Assembly: GCF_022763245.1 (NCBI RefSeq)
Contig: NZ_JALEGV010000022.1
Span: 1-63,943 of the forward strand
From: Oricola sp.
GTDB lineage: Bacteria; Pseudomonadota; Alphaproteobacteria; Rhizobiales; Rhizobiaceae
Direction of reading: 5' to 3'
Length of the DNA stretch: 63,943 nucleotides
Numbering within the stretch: position 1 is the stretch's first letter; each line of letters begins with the position of its first letter. The position numbers and the translations under genes are program-made. The notes under the pieces are model-generated. The model was not told the origin of the DNA and did no database searches. It was given only the letters and a program-made list of their open reading frames with translations. Below are positions 16,201-23,617 of the stretch, piece by piece.

Positions 16201-18647
16201 GCAGCGGCATCACAGGCAGGATCGGCGGCGTTGGAGACATAACGATCCGCTCGACAGGCGATATCTTCAGCAGCAGCTACTACGGCATCCTTGGTTCGGG
16301 CGGCGTCAACACGCTCATCGAGCATGAAGGCAACATAGATTCAGGAGCCACCGGCATTTTCGGCTCCGGCGGCGAAAGCCTCGTGATCAATTCGCGCGGC
16401 AATATCGATGCGACTGCCGCAGATTTCACCGGCGCGATCGAAGCCAACACGGACCGGGACGGGACTGTTGCGATAAACCACACCGGCGACATCCGCGTTT
16501 CACTCGAAGGCATCGGGAACACCGTGATCGGCTCCGGAATCCTGATCGAGACGGGCAGTTTCTTCGGCACGCAGGCTGTCGACATGAATGTCGATCTCAC
16601 CGGCGACATAACATTTGCTGAAGGCCTCGGAATCGTCGATTCTGCGGGATTTCTGGATAACCAGCGCCTGAGCGCCGGCGTTTCCCTCGTATCGCTCAGC
16701 CCGCGCAACATGACGGTCAACGTCACAGGCGACATCACATCGACCAATGCGAACGTGCATGGCGTCGCTGCCATTTTTCGCACGGCAAACCCGAACTCTT
16801 TCGGTGACATCGACATAACGTTGAACGGCGACATCTCGGTTACCGGCGAGAATGCCGATGGAGTGCGCACCCGCGGCACGGCGGACACCACGGCAACCGT
16901 AACCATCGCCGGCGGTTCCATTTTGGGCGGAACAGGTGAAAGCGGCACCGCCGTCGAATTCCGAGGTCCTTCCGGTTCCACCGGCATCCTGAACGTCGAT
17001 GCGGGCTCCATTGCCGCATTGTCGGGCGTTGCCGTGCGTGGCCTCGACGGCAGCGAGACGATCAACAATGCAGGAACGATCACCGGCAGCATTCTGCTTG
17101 GCGGCGGCGTGAACAGCTTCAACAATCTGGCCGGTGGCCGCTTCAACTCGGGCGTCACCGTCGATCTGGGTGGCGGTGTTCTGCGCAACAGCGGCACAAT
17201 TGCCCCTGGCAGTTCCATCGGCACGACCAACCTTCTCGGCGGCCTGGTGTTGGAATCGACCGGTGTTCTGGACATCGAGATTGCAGGCGACGGAACGGCC
17301 GACCGCATCGACGCGACGGGTACGGCGACGATTGCCGGCACGCTGTCCGTATTCGGCCTTGGCTATCCGACCGGATTTCCCAATGCCCAGACCTATACGA
17401 TTCTGACCGCCGACGGCGGGGTGACGGGCACCTTCGACACCGTCACCGACAACCTGCCGGACGTCGACGTAGTGGCCACCTATTCGGCCAACGCCGTCAA
17501 CATCGGATACACCAGGGACGGAACGGGGCCCACGCCGCCGAATTATTCCGACAAATCCATCCTCGCCGACAGCCTTGAGGGCGGGTTGCTGGCTGGCCGC
17601 CTGTTCGACGAGATGCTGCAAATGCGCATGAATGGCCTTCAGCTGGCTGCGAGCCTCGGCGGAAGGTCAATGGATGATGCGCTGGGCTATGCGAGCATGT
17701 ATGCCGGCCTCGGCGACCAAGATAGCACCATCGGGATGCTTGGCGCCGCGCCGGGTGTGTCTGGCGACGACAATCAAGTTTGGCCTGCGACGGCGTTCTG
17801 GCTCGGCGGTCTGGGCGGATACGGAAGTGTCAATGAAAGCAGCGTTTCCCCCGGCTTCGATCAGGCGACTGGTGGTCTTGCGGCAGGCTTCGATTTTGCG
17901 GGGCACATGGGTTCAGGAACCCTGCTGGGCGGGATAGCCGGCGGCTATTCGGTGTCCAATCTGGATAAGAGGCTCGCCGCGGCCGATATCAAGACCATCC
18001 ATTTCGGCGCTTACGCGAGTTTTCTTGACGGACCGCTGCTCGTTTCCGGCGCGCTATCCTACGGCTTCCAGAATTACGAAATTTCCCGCACGATCCCGAT
18101 AGAAGGCGCCGCGCCGGCCTTCGCAATGGCGAGTACGAGTGGTGGCGTCTTCGCAGCAAGCGCGCAGGCATCCTACGATATCGCTTCTACCTTGGGGCTC
18201 GGAGGGTCGCATGGGCTTCGGATCGCGCCGGTCTTGTCGGTCGACCACGTTCATGTCCAGCGCGATGGTTATGTCGAGACGGGTGCCGGTATCCTCAATC
18301 TGACGGTCGATAATTCAAGCTTCGCCCGGACTTTTCTCGGTGCCGGGCTGGAATTTGCCGCCCGGTTCGAGACCGCGTCGGGAATGATCATCACGCCTTC
18401 CGGCAGCGTGAAATACAGCCACGGCTTTGGCGCGGACGCGGCGACAGTCAACTCGTCGATCGCCGGGGCAGCGGCGGCAGATTTCACCGATGTCGGCGCA
18501 TCGCTCGGCGACCACATTCTTGATTTGAGCGCCGGCCTTGGCATTTCGGTGAGCGAGAACGTCTCGGTGAATGCCGCATACCGCGCAACGCTCTCTTCAA
18601 GTTCCACCAGCCATCGTGGCCAAATATCGCTTCGAATGAAGTTTTGA
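13272..18647 (+). CDS. Giant autotransporter with two passenger modules and one beta-barrel
   Basis: A protein of about 1,791 residues from the GTG at 13272, which has GGGGA seven bases upstream; the frame stays open to 13158, and the ATGs at 13413 and 13431 are alternatives. The start I prefer gives an extended N-terminal region before the hydrophobic core 'AIAAVAALVLLP' and cleavage near 'GHA'. The passenger is built from hundreds of residues of 'VTITSEGDITASG' type strands, i.e. a beta-helix. A Cys-containing opening motif occurs twice ('CLQDGNTVTCTGDQSAG' and 'CSAVAGVVVCSGNQSDG'), each opening a module that closes with a 'VTDNL' segment. The last ~280 residues are an autotransporter barrel ending 'GQISLRMKF'. 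It is probably a surface adhesin; the ligand is unknown. Confidence 0.88.
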   Translation: MRSVTKKASSNSGAVLPGFAVSKSEMPDKPGAGVERATRALAGVTLSMGSTPAMRFLGAIAIAAVAALVLLPRAGHAGPGPCLQDGNTVTCTGDQSAGVLEPTDYASPPTQIFIIDSTTAITPVAGNSGVDASGDDVGLYDITVRAPNGIFITGDLAAGINAGLATGNPVPPFNGDVIVNSEANISANGTRMQGISAFVGGSGSVTVTSVGDITVNTNLDPAGFGEAINASVGDTGNVTVDTTGNITTTNAVGINAAANIGNVSITNAGDIAVSGDGVEAISANTVSGDISITSSGNISADGGQPALEAIIVDTGNISLSSTGNITTTNAQGISAVTSNGTVDVTNDGNVEVTGDDQHGILFAANNGNLSLTSTGNVTTNGVGAHGFASVFNGDVTITSEGDITASGDGSAGIYLLRGGEPAVGTLASITSTGDILATGAGSAGVFAGLDDNMFGSFAFTGNVSATGSAFQVEVGAGGAFFDLSGGVFAGGTGAAIDIPNVAGVENAFVTINTDASTTLTAASGTAVVSNAGATTINNSGLMDGSVLLRSGGNNRINNLAGATFAPDSDVIVGAGRFVVNDGTFSPFGLGTLGTTQVTGNLYSNEGATYQVDISDIGSDATSVDGQFTLNGTLDINATTPENTFAVNDVFSIADASGGIYGTFSSVTDNLANFEIVPLIARDRSQLAAVLTTDGIFTTGDCSAVAGVVVCSGNQSDGITNIGLTPDFASLTSNQLVVENLTQTVGAPSGAAAVEVLVNNPSGFFADIDTGVHGISTVGQGQRGIEVFNTGGAVSIESAGDISTLGRNANGIVGVTTGGGDVSITSSSDISTTAIDTHAVIGETQNENGGVTITNSGEIVTTGGLSKGLLASVREVGDISITNTGAIRTQHDSIYALARRGGNITIDNTADLASGGDNAIVAVVGDDDVGDGNITINSVGNLSVVDGESAGGIGADVEGDGDIDISSSGDITANGGFGSGITGRIGGVGDITIRSTGDIFSSSYYGILGSGGVNTLIEHEGNIDSGATGIFGSGGESLVINSRGNIDATAADFTGAIEANTDRDGTVAINHTGDIRVSLEGIGNTVIGSGILIETGSFFGTQAVDMNVDLTGDITFAEGLGIVDSAGFLDNQRLSAGVSLVSLSPRNMTVNVTGDITSTNANVHGVAAIFRTANPNSFGDIDITLNGDISVTGENADGVRTRGTADTTATVTIAGGSILGGTGESGTAVEFRGPSGSTGILNVDAGSIAALSGVAVRGLDGSETINNAGTITGSILLGGGVNSFNNLAGGRFNSGVTVDLGGGVLRNSGTIAPGSSIGTTNLLGGLVLESTGVLDIEIAGDGTADRIDATGTATIAGTLSVFGLGYPTGFPNAQTYTILTADGGVTGTFDTVTDNLPDVDVVATYSANAVNIGYTRDGTGPTPPNYSDKSILADSLEGGLLAGRLFDEMLQMRMNGLQLAASLGGRSMDDALGYASMYAGLGDQDSTIGMLGAAPGVSGDDNQVWPATAFWLGGLGGYGSVNESSVSPGFDQATGGLAAGFDFAGHMGSGTLLGGIAGGYSVSNLDKRLAAADIKTIHFGAYASFLDGPLLVSGALSYGFQNYEISRTIPIEGAAPAFAMASTSGGVFAASAQASYDIASTLGLGGSHGLRIAPVLSVDHVHVQRDGYVETGAGILNLTVDNSSFARTFLGAGLEFAARFETASGMIITPSGSVKYSHGFGADAATVNSSIAGAAAADFTDVGASLGDHILDLSAGLGISVSENVSVNAAYRATLSSSSTSHRGQISLRMKF

Positions 18648-18819
18648 CTTCATCGAGGTGGGGAGACCGGCCGAAGAGTAGGCTCGCGCCCGCACCCGGT
18701 GGCGATCGAACTGGCGAAGGTTTGGAGTGAGTGTGTCTTCTGCGTCAGGATGGTTCGATGGGCGGACGCAGGGCAAACGGCAGACAGCCTGCCGCCAACA
18801 ACAGATTGATACTGTGCAA

Positions 18820-18872
18820 GGAAAACTGGAGCGGGCGATGAGATTCGAACTCACGACCCCAACCTTGGCAAG
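18820..18872 (-). repeat. tRNA-Gly 3' fragment, one copy of a 53-bp direct repeat (candidate att site)
   Basis: These 53 bases are identical to 21017-21069. They contain, on the minus strand, the 3' part of the tRNA-Gly(GCC) gene: anticodon GCC with its 3' flank, variable loop, T arm, acceptor 3' strand and encoded CCA (18827-18829), plus seven bases beyond the CCA. The 5' part of the tRNA (D arm, 5' acceptor strand) is missing, so this is not a functional tRNA. A 3' tRNA fragment in direct orientation to an intact tRNA is the classic mark of integration at a tRNA 3' end. Confidence 0.85.
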
Positions 18873-18998
18873 CGTGGAATGACCTGCGCCCCTGAATTGT
18901 CCCCGCTTGCCGGGTACTGGATCGCATGTTTCTCGTAGCTGTTGGGTGACCTTCCTGATATTGTCAGCGGCAATTGAAACGTCCCAGATATTTCGAGG
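18873..18998. mobile_element. Possible insertion-sequence remnant beside the tRNA fragment
   Basis: This stretch lies between the tRNA-Gly fragment and the end of the EAL gene and encodes nothing convincing. The words GTCAGCGGCAATTGAAAC (about 18963-18980) and CCCCTGAATTGTCCCCGC (about 18889-18906) remind me of sequences near the ends of IS21-type elements, but no transposase gene or clear terminal inverted repeat remains. The resemblance is from memory and weak. The 172 bases to the left (18648-18819), after the autotransporter stop, also hold nothing I recognise. Confidence 0.25.
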
Positions 18999-20591
18999 TT
19001 AGCTCGGCGCCACGCCCATTCTGCGTTGAAGTTCGTCCACTCCCATCGGCTTTCCGAACAGCCAGCCTTGCGCATACTGAACGCCCAGGCCTCGAAGGAA
19101 TTCCAACTGGGGTTCCGTCTCCACGCCTTCTGCAATCATGATCAGGTTCAGTGATTTTGCGATTTCCACGATATGCGGGATAACATGCCCCGTTGCCGCA
19201 TCGGTTCCGATCGTGTCGATGAACGTCTTGTCGATCTTCAGGAAATCGAGGTCGAACTTCTCGAGAGACGACAGGCTCGAATAACCAGTGCCGAAGTCGT
19301 CTATCGCAATTCGGATACCGGCTTCACGCAGCTCGCGGTAGACTTTTGACGCGATGTCAGGATCGGCAAATGACCGCTCCGTGGCTTCGACCACGAAATT
19401 GCTTGGACCGGCCTTTGTCGATTTGACGAGACGGGACAACAGGCCCGGTGTGCATTCATCCTGTAGGTCTGACGCGGACAGATTGATGCTCAGGCGAAAC
19501 TCGGGATTCGCGGCAAACAGGGTTCCAGCGTCCTTCTCCACCAGCTCGATCACGCGCGCGGTGATCCTGCGAATGAGGCCCGTTTCCTCAGCGACCGAGA
19601 TGAATGTCTCGGGCCGCATGATTTCTCCATCCGCTCGTTGCCATCGAAGCAAGACCTCTGCGCCAACCCACTTCCGGTCGCTGAGATCCACAATCGGCTG
19701 ATACTCGAGATGAAACTCCTTGTTCCTCAGCGCCGCTTTGATGACGGAGGGCAATGAGACCTGGGTCTTGGCCAATTGAAAGACGGCATAGGCTAGCAAA
19801 GAGGCGCCGAAAAAACCGAGGGGAATCGCCAACCAAGCGGTCGCAATCACTTCGTCACGCAGATGCACGGTTGGAAATGCCGCAATCGTACCGAGGTCAA
19901 ACCGATCGGACGAGGAGAAGGCGACGACATGATCGGAGTCTATGAAGAAGCCATTGCCCTGGTCGCGGCTCCGTTCGAACCACTCCGGTCGTATGGAACC
20001 GACCGCAGCCATCGGCAGACCTACGGACGGAACAAAGGCGACGATCGAAACATCTCCGCTCGCGACGGTCACGTCGACTGCCTGCTCCAGGTCGACGATC
20101 GCAACGAAACCGCCTCGCGCGAACACCTGGAACGTCTCCTCCCCGGCGAAAGGCAGCCTGACATCTTTTCGAACCTGCAAGCCGGTAGGCAGAACGATAT
20201 CCGGAGGACCGAGATACAATCCGCCCATGTCTTCACCGAGGGACGAGCATACCAGCCAATTGCCTGCCATGCTGCCGACGGTCTTCAGGTATCGTCGGGC
20301 CAGCACGAACGTTCTCATCTTTTGAATGTTGGCTTCAGAGCATGGCGCAATCTGTTTGTCGGCACCCAACTCTGCAAATGCGCCGAATGTCTGATCGGCG
20401 ATTGTTTCGGATCGGGTGAGTGCGTCTTGAGCGTATCTTGCGGCGCGGTCGAACGCGCTTTCCAGCCCGCGTTCATAGGCAACAAGGATTGCCAGCGTGA
20501 TCGGAGCCACTATGGCCAGAGCAATGGCCAGATAACTCGCAACCGTGATAGAGCCTCGTTTCATGCGCTGCTTCTTCGGCCCTGAAAACAT
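18999..20591 (-). CDS. Membrane-bound CSS-motif EAL-domain cyclic-di-GMP phosphodiesterase
   Basis: A 530-residue inner-membrane protein. Helix 1 is at about 14-38, a periplasmic CSS domain follows with Cys84 ('PCSEAN') and Cys115 ('VCSSLG'), helix 2 is at about 250-272, and a cytoplasmic EAL domain spans about 280-525. The catalytic motifs look intact: 'EVLLRW' (312-317, EVL in place of EAL with the metal-binding Glu kept), 'NLSASDL' (370-376), 'EATERS' (402-407), 'IDDFGTGYSSL' (430-440), 'LKIDKTFI' (451-458) and 'AEGVETEPQL' (487-496). CSS domains sense periplasmic redox or disulfide state in known family members. It should degrade c-di-GMP. The start at 20591 lacks a clear ribosome site; ATG 20564 is an alternative. 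It lies between the two 53-bp tRNA repeats. Confidence 0.9.
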   Translation of the reverse strand: MFSGPKKQRMKRGSITVASYLAIALAIVAPITLAILVAYERGLESAFDRAARYAQDALTRSETIADQTFGAFAELGADKQIAPCSEANIQKMRTFVLARRYLKTVGSMAGNWLVCSSLGEDMGGLYLGPPDIVLPTGLQVRKDVRLPFAGEETFQVFARGGFVAIVDLEQAVDVTVASGDVSIVAFVPSVGLPMAAVGSIRPEWFERSRDQGNGFFIDSDHVVAFSSSDRFDLGTIAAFPTVHLRDEVIATAWLAIPLGFFGASLLAYAVFQLAKTQVSLPSVIKAALRNKEFHLEYQPIVDLSDRKWVGAEVLLRWQRADGEIMRPETFISVAEETGLIRRITARVIELVEKDAGTLFAANPEFRLSINLSASDLQDECTPGLLSRLVKSTKAGPSNFVVEATERSFADPDIASKVYRELREAGIRIAIDDFGTGYSSLSSLEKFDLDFLKIDKTFIDTIGTDAATGHVIPHIVEIAKSLNLIMIAEGVETEPQLEFLRGLGVQYAQGWLFGKPMGVDELQRRMGVAPS

Positions 20592-20985
20592 TCATTCTAT
20601 TTTAGATCAGGGCAACAAAGAAGAGCCTTCCGTTGGGGAATGATCGCACAGGGTTGCCCCAGACTTCTAGGTTTGACCGCCCATCCAGCTCAATATGCGA
20701 AGAACGGCCAGATTCTTGGTCCACGGCTCGAACCTCAGGTAATACCCCTGACGGTGCGCCAGATGGATGTTACCATTCGTACCGCATCGTCTTTGACGAG
20801 AACGACAATCCATTGATTGGCCTCGCGCAGGGCAGATGCATGTGCTCTCGTAGTCGTTGGCACCAGGTCAAGAATCTAAACCGCGATTACACGCCGCGCC
20901 GAATTCGCAAAACGGTAACCCGCGTGTAACCGCGACCCGTCGAGCCGCTTCCGCGCATATCCATTTCACTGTGCCTGAAAAAGCA
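20592..20985. other. 394-base stretch with no recognised gene, inside the tRNA-flanked segment
   Basis: The region upstream of the EAL gene contains an AT-rich start (about 20592-20625) that may hold the EAL promoter. A 98-codon open frame on the plus strand (20633-20929) has no ribosome site, no family I recognise and an irregular composition. I see no RNA gene or repeat. It may be relic DNA of the integrated element. Confidence 0.4.
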
Positions 20986-21008
20986 AAAGCCCCGGAAACC
21001 GGGGCTTT
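20986..21008 (-). terminator. Intrinsic terminator of the tRNA-Gly gene
   Basis: AAAGCCCCGG (20986-20995) and CCGGGGCTTT (20999-21008) form a perfect 10-bp stem with a three-base loop. On the minus strand it is followed by TTGCTTTTTC. It begins 16 bases after the tRNA-Gly CCA, as expected for a tRNA transcript end. Confidence 0.85.
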
Positions 21009-21016
21009 GGATGCCT

Positions 21017-21069
21017 GGAAAACTGGAGCGGGCGATGAGATTCGAACTCACGACCCCAACCTTGGCAAG
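21017..21069 (-). repeat. Second copy of the 53-bp direct repeat, overlapping intact tRNA-Gly
   Basis: Perfect match to 18820-18872 at an offset of 2,197 bases. It covers the tRNA-Gly gene from the anticodon stem to seven bases past the CCA end. The pair bounds a 2.1-kb segment holding the EAL gene. Confidence 0.85.
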
Positions 21070-21098
21070 GTTGTGCTCTACCCCTGAGCTACGCCCGC
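21024..21098 (-). tRNA. tRNA-Gly (anticodon GCC)
   Basis: The minus strand reads as a full cloverleaf. The acceptor stem GCGGGCG/CGCCCGC has a U discriminator and an encoded CCA. The D arm is GCTC...GAGC, the anticodon stem CAACC/GGTTG with loop TTGCCAA (anticodon GCC at 21064-21066), and the T arm GTGAG-TTCGAAT-CTCAT. It decodes GGC and GGU glycine codons. The downstream terminator and the duplicated 3' part are listed separately. Confidence 0.97.
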
Positions 21099-21260
21099 TC
21101 GGCGGCCTGAAATCGGCTGCCGCTCTATGCAGCAGGCGCAAGGAGAATGCAACAGCAAATTTCACGGTTCTTTTGATTGTCGGTTCGGCGCCCTCGTTGC
21201 GCCTTGCCAAGCGCCGATTGTGGCCCGTAAGGGTGGCCGAAACGGCATTGGGAGCGATCG

Positions 21261-21782
21261 ATGACGGATATGGCGCGCAAGACCAGGGCTGACCTGATCT
21301 CCTTTCTGGAAACGCTTGGCATCGCGGTGACGACGAGAGAGCATCCGGCGGTCTTTACCGTGGAGGAAGCCAAGGCGCTGCGCGACTCTATCCCCGGCGG
21401 GCACACGAAGAACCTCTTCCTGAAGGACAAGAAGGGCCGGCATTTCCTGCTGACGGTCGGCGAGGATGCGGTGGTCGACCTGAAGACGATCCACCAGACG
21501 ATCGGGGCGAGCGGACGCGTGTCGTTCGGCAAGCCGGAACAGATGATGGCGTATCTCGGCGTCATTCCCGGCGCTGTGACGGCGTTCGGCGTGATCAATG
21601 ACGCCAATCATGACGTGACGCTGATCTTCGACGCTATGCTGGTCGAGCACGATGTCATCAACGCCCATCCGCTGACCAATGAGGCCACGACATCGATCGC
21701 GACGGCGGACCTGCGACGCTTTGTCGAGGCGACCGGCCACGATTGGAATGTCTTGAAACTCGCGGCCGAAAACGCGACATAA
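21261..21782 (+). CDS. ProX/YbaK-type aminoacyl-tRNA deacylase
   Basis: A 173-residue stand-alone editing-domain protein related to the insertion domain of prolyl-tRNA synthetase. Members hydrolyse mischarged tRNA, in this subgroup typically Ala-tRNA(Pro). Visible features are 'TREHPAVFTVEEAKAL' (about 25-40), 'PGGHTKNLFLKDKKG' (about 45-59) with the conserved Lys/Asn, and 'GVIPGAVTAFGVIND'. It is cytoplasmic. It is followed 38 bases later by the YbbN-like gene on the same strand, an arrangement I associate with related alphaproteobacteria. The exact tRNA substrate is inferred from the family. Confidence 0.88.
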   Translation: MTDMARKTRADLISFLETLGIAVTTREHPAVFTVEEAKALRDSIPGGHTKNLFLKDKKGRHFLLTVGEDAVVDLKTIHQTIGASGRVSFGKPEQMMAYLGVIPGAVTAFGVINDANHDVTLIFDAMLVEHDVINAHPLTNEATTSIATADLRRFVEATGHDWNVLKLAAENAT

Positions 21783-21820
21783 GCGGGCAAGTTTTGGCAG
21801 GTGTTGCGAGGGATCGGACA

Positions 21821-22810
21821 ATGAACTCCAATGACAACCCGTTTGCCGCCAATCAGGGCGGCTATGGCGCGCAGACGGTGGCTTTCGGCGGCAATGGCGC
21901 CGCAGCGCCGGCAGCGGGCGGTGCTCCCGCTGGCGCGCTGATCAAGGACACGACGACGAACGGCTTTCAGCAGGACGTGATCGCCGAATCGCGCAACCAG
22001 CCGGTCATCGTCGATTTCTGGGCGCCCTGGTGCGGGCCCTGTCGGCAGTTGGGGCCACGCCTCGAGGCGGCCGTTCAGAAGGCCGGCGGCAAGGTCAAGA
22101 TGGTCAAGATGAACATCGACGATCATCCGGCGATCCCCGGCCAGATGGGCGTGCAGTCGATCCCCGCCGTCATCGCCTTTGCCGACGGCCAGCCCGTCGA
22201 CGGCTTTATGGGCGCGTTGCCCGACAGCCAGATCGCCGAGTTCATCGCCAAGCTGACGGCCGGCGCCGGCAGCGCCCAGGAGAAGGCGATCGAGCAGGCG
22301 CTCGGCGCGGCGGAAGCGGCGCTCGAAGCCGGAGACACCGGCCAGGCGGCGCAGATCTACCAGATGATCCTGCAGCAGATCCCCGACAATGCGGCCGCCT
22401 ATGCCGGACTGGTGGGCATGCTGCTCGACGCCGGCGAGACCGACAAGGCCAAGCAGATGATCGATCAGGCGCCTGAAGGCGTCGCGGAATCGACGGAGAT
22501 CGCCTCGCTGAAGGCGCGCATGGAATTGGCCGAGAAGGTGGCGGGTCTCGGCAATCCGGCCGAGCTGGAGCGCAGGCTGGCAGCCAATCCGGCCGACCAT
22601 GACGCGCGTTTCGATCTTGCCCAGATCCGCAATGCGTCCGGCGACCGTGAGGGCGCGGGCGATCTCCTGCTGGACATCATGAAGGCGGATCGCGAATGGC
22701 GCGAGGACGGCGCCCGGCTGGAACTGCTGAAGTTCTTCGAGGCCTGGGGCCCGACCGATCCGGCCACGGTGAAGGCGCGCCGCAAGTTGTCGACGATCCT
22801 GTTTCGATAG
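21821..22810 (+). CDS. YbbN-like thioredoxin-fold protein with TPR-like C-terminus
   Basis: This 329-residue cytoplasmic protein combines a thioredoxin domain (about residues 40-145, active site 'WCGPC') with a helical, TPR-like C-terminal half rich in 'AxxALxAGDTGQAAQIY' repeats. This matches the YbbN/CnoX co-chaperone family, whose members hold proteins for chaperonin and resist oxidative stress. E. coli YbbN lacks a functional CxxC; here both cysteines are present, so redox activity is possible. I start at ATG 21821, with GAGGGA upstream, rather than at the longer open frame from 21743. Confidence 0.88.
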   Translation: MNSNDNPFAANQGGYGAQTVAFGGNGAAAPAAGGAPAGALIKDTTTNGFQQDVIAESRNQPVIVDFWAPWCGPCRQLGPRLEAAVQKAGGKVKMVKMNIDDHPAIPGQMGVQSIPAVIAFADGQPVDGFMGALPDSQIAEFIAKLTAGAGSAQEKAIEQALGAAEAALEAGDTGQAAQIYQMILQQIPDNAAAYAGLVGMLLDAGETDKAKQMIDQAPEGVAESTEIASLKARMELAEKVAGLGNPAELERRLAANPADHDARFDLAQIRNASGDREGAGDLLLDIMKADREWREDGARLELLKFFEAWGPTDPATVKARRKLSTILFR

Positions 22811-22830
22811 GATTCGTCGCCACGCCTTGA

Positions 22831-22880
22831 GTTCGGCGAAGCCTGACCCAGATTCGTTCGGGTCAGGATCTCCGCCGAAC
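22831..22880. repeat. Nested palindrome in the intergenic gap after the YbbN-like gene
   Basis: Two stems are nested: GTTCGGCG (22831-22838) with CGCCGAAC (22873-22880), and inside them CCTGACCC (22842-22849) with GGGTCAGG (22860-22867). No T-run follows, so it looks more like a palindromic intergenic repeat than a plain terminator, although it could still attenuate transcription or protect an mRNA end. Confidence 0.65.
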
Positions 22881-22905
22881 ACAATGGGAGGAACGCGTTT
22901 CGACG

Positions 22906-23577
22906 ATGCAGGCAGGCAACAGGACATACAGGACCGAAAAGGACATTCCGGAGAGCGTTCCGGTGTTTCCCCTGTCGGGCGCGCTTTTGCTGCCGGGCGG
23001 CCAGATGCCGCTCAACATCTTCGAGCCCCGCTATCTGGAAATGATCGATGCGGCGCTGCGCGGCGACCGTGTGATTGGCATGATCCAACCGAAATTCTCC
23101 GGCGACACGGGATCGGCCGACAAGCCCGGCCTCTGCGCCGTCGGCTGTCTGGGCCGGTTGTCCTCTTTCGCCGAGACGGGTGACGGGCGCTATCTGGTAT
23201 CGATGCAAGGCATCTGCCGGTTCCGGATCGCGACCGAAATCGCGGTGCGAACGCCCTATCGCCAGTGCCGTATCAGCCCCTTCGTGTCCGACCTGGACGA
23301 GGAGGGTGACACGTCCTGTGTCGATCGAGAGGCGTTGTTGCGCGTCTTTCGCGCCTATCTGGACGCCAACGAGTTGGAGGCGGACTGGGAGAGCGTGCAG
23401 AAGGCGGGCAACGACACGCTTGTCAACGCCCTGTCGATGATGTCCCCCTACGGCCCGGCCGAGAAACAGGCGCTCCTGGAGGCGCCCGACCTGAAGAGCC
23501 GCGCCGAGACGCTGATCGCCATCACGGAAATGGCGCTGGCGCGCGACAAGGACGATTTCGCCAGGACGTTGCAGTAG
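22906..23577 (+). CDS. LON N-terminal (substrate-binding) domain protein
   Basis: A 223-residue cytoplasmic protein consisting of only the LAN/LON substrate-binding domain; no AAA or protease domain follows. The start 'VPVFPLSGALLLPGGQMPLNIFEPRYLEMI' (split here, about 17-46) is the family hallmark. Stand-alone LON-domain proteins are common in alphaproteobacteria and their function is unclear; a role in protein quality control is a guess. GGGAGGA is 12 bases before the ATG. The Trm112-like gene follows 40 bases later. Confidence 0.87.
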   Translation: MQAGNRTYRTEKDIPESVPVFPLSGALLLPGGQMPLNIFEPRYLEMIDAALRGDRVIGMIQPKFSGDTGSADKPGLCAVGCLGRLSSFAETGDGRYLVSMQGICRFRIATEIAVRTPYRQCRISPFVSDLDEEGDTSCVDREALLRVFRAYLDANELEADWESVQKAGNDTLVNALSMMSPYGPAEKQALLEAPDLKSRAETLIAITEMALARDKDDFARTLQ

Positions 23578-23617
23578 CCGCTGCCAAAGGCCGGCGGGAG
23601 CGAGACGGAGCTGAAAC

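Noticed and set aside
13158-18647. CRISPR-like repetition in the large autotransporter gene
   Set aside because: The repeats are in-frame coding periodicity of a beta-helix, diverged between units, with no constant repeat-spacer structure.
18851-19135. Short minus-strand frame over the end of the EAL gene and the tRNA fragment
   Set aside because: It overlaps the EAL coding sequence in another frame and begins inside it; no independent evidence of coding.
20633-20929. 98-codon plus-strand frame upstream of the EAL gene
   Set aside because: No ribosome site, no recognisable family and irregular composition; kept only as unassigned sequence.
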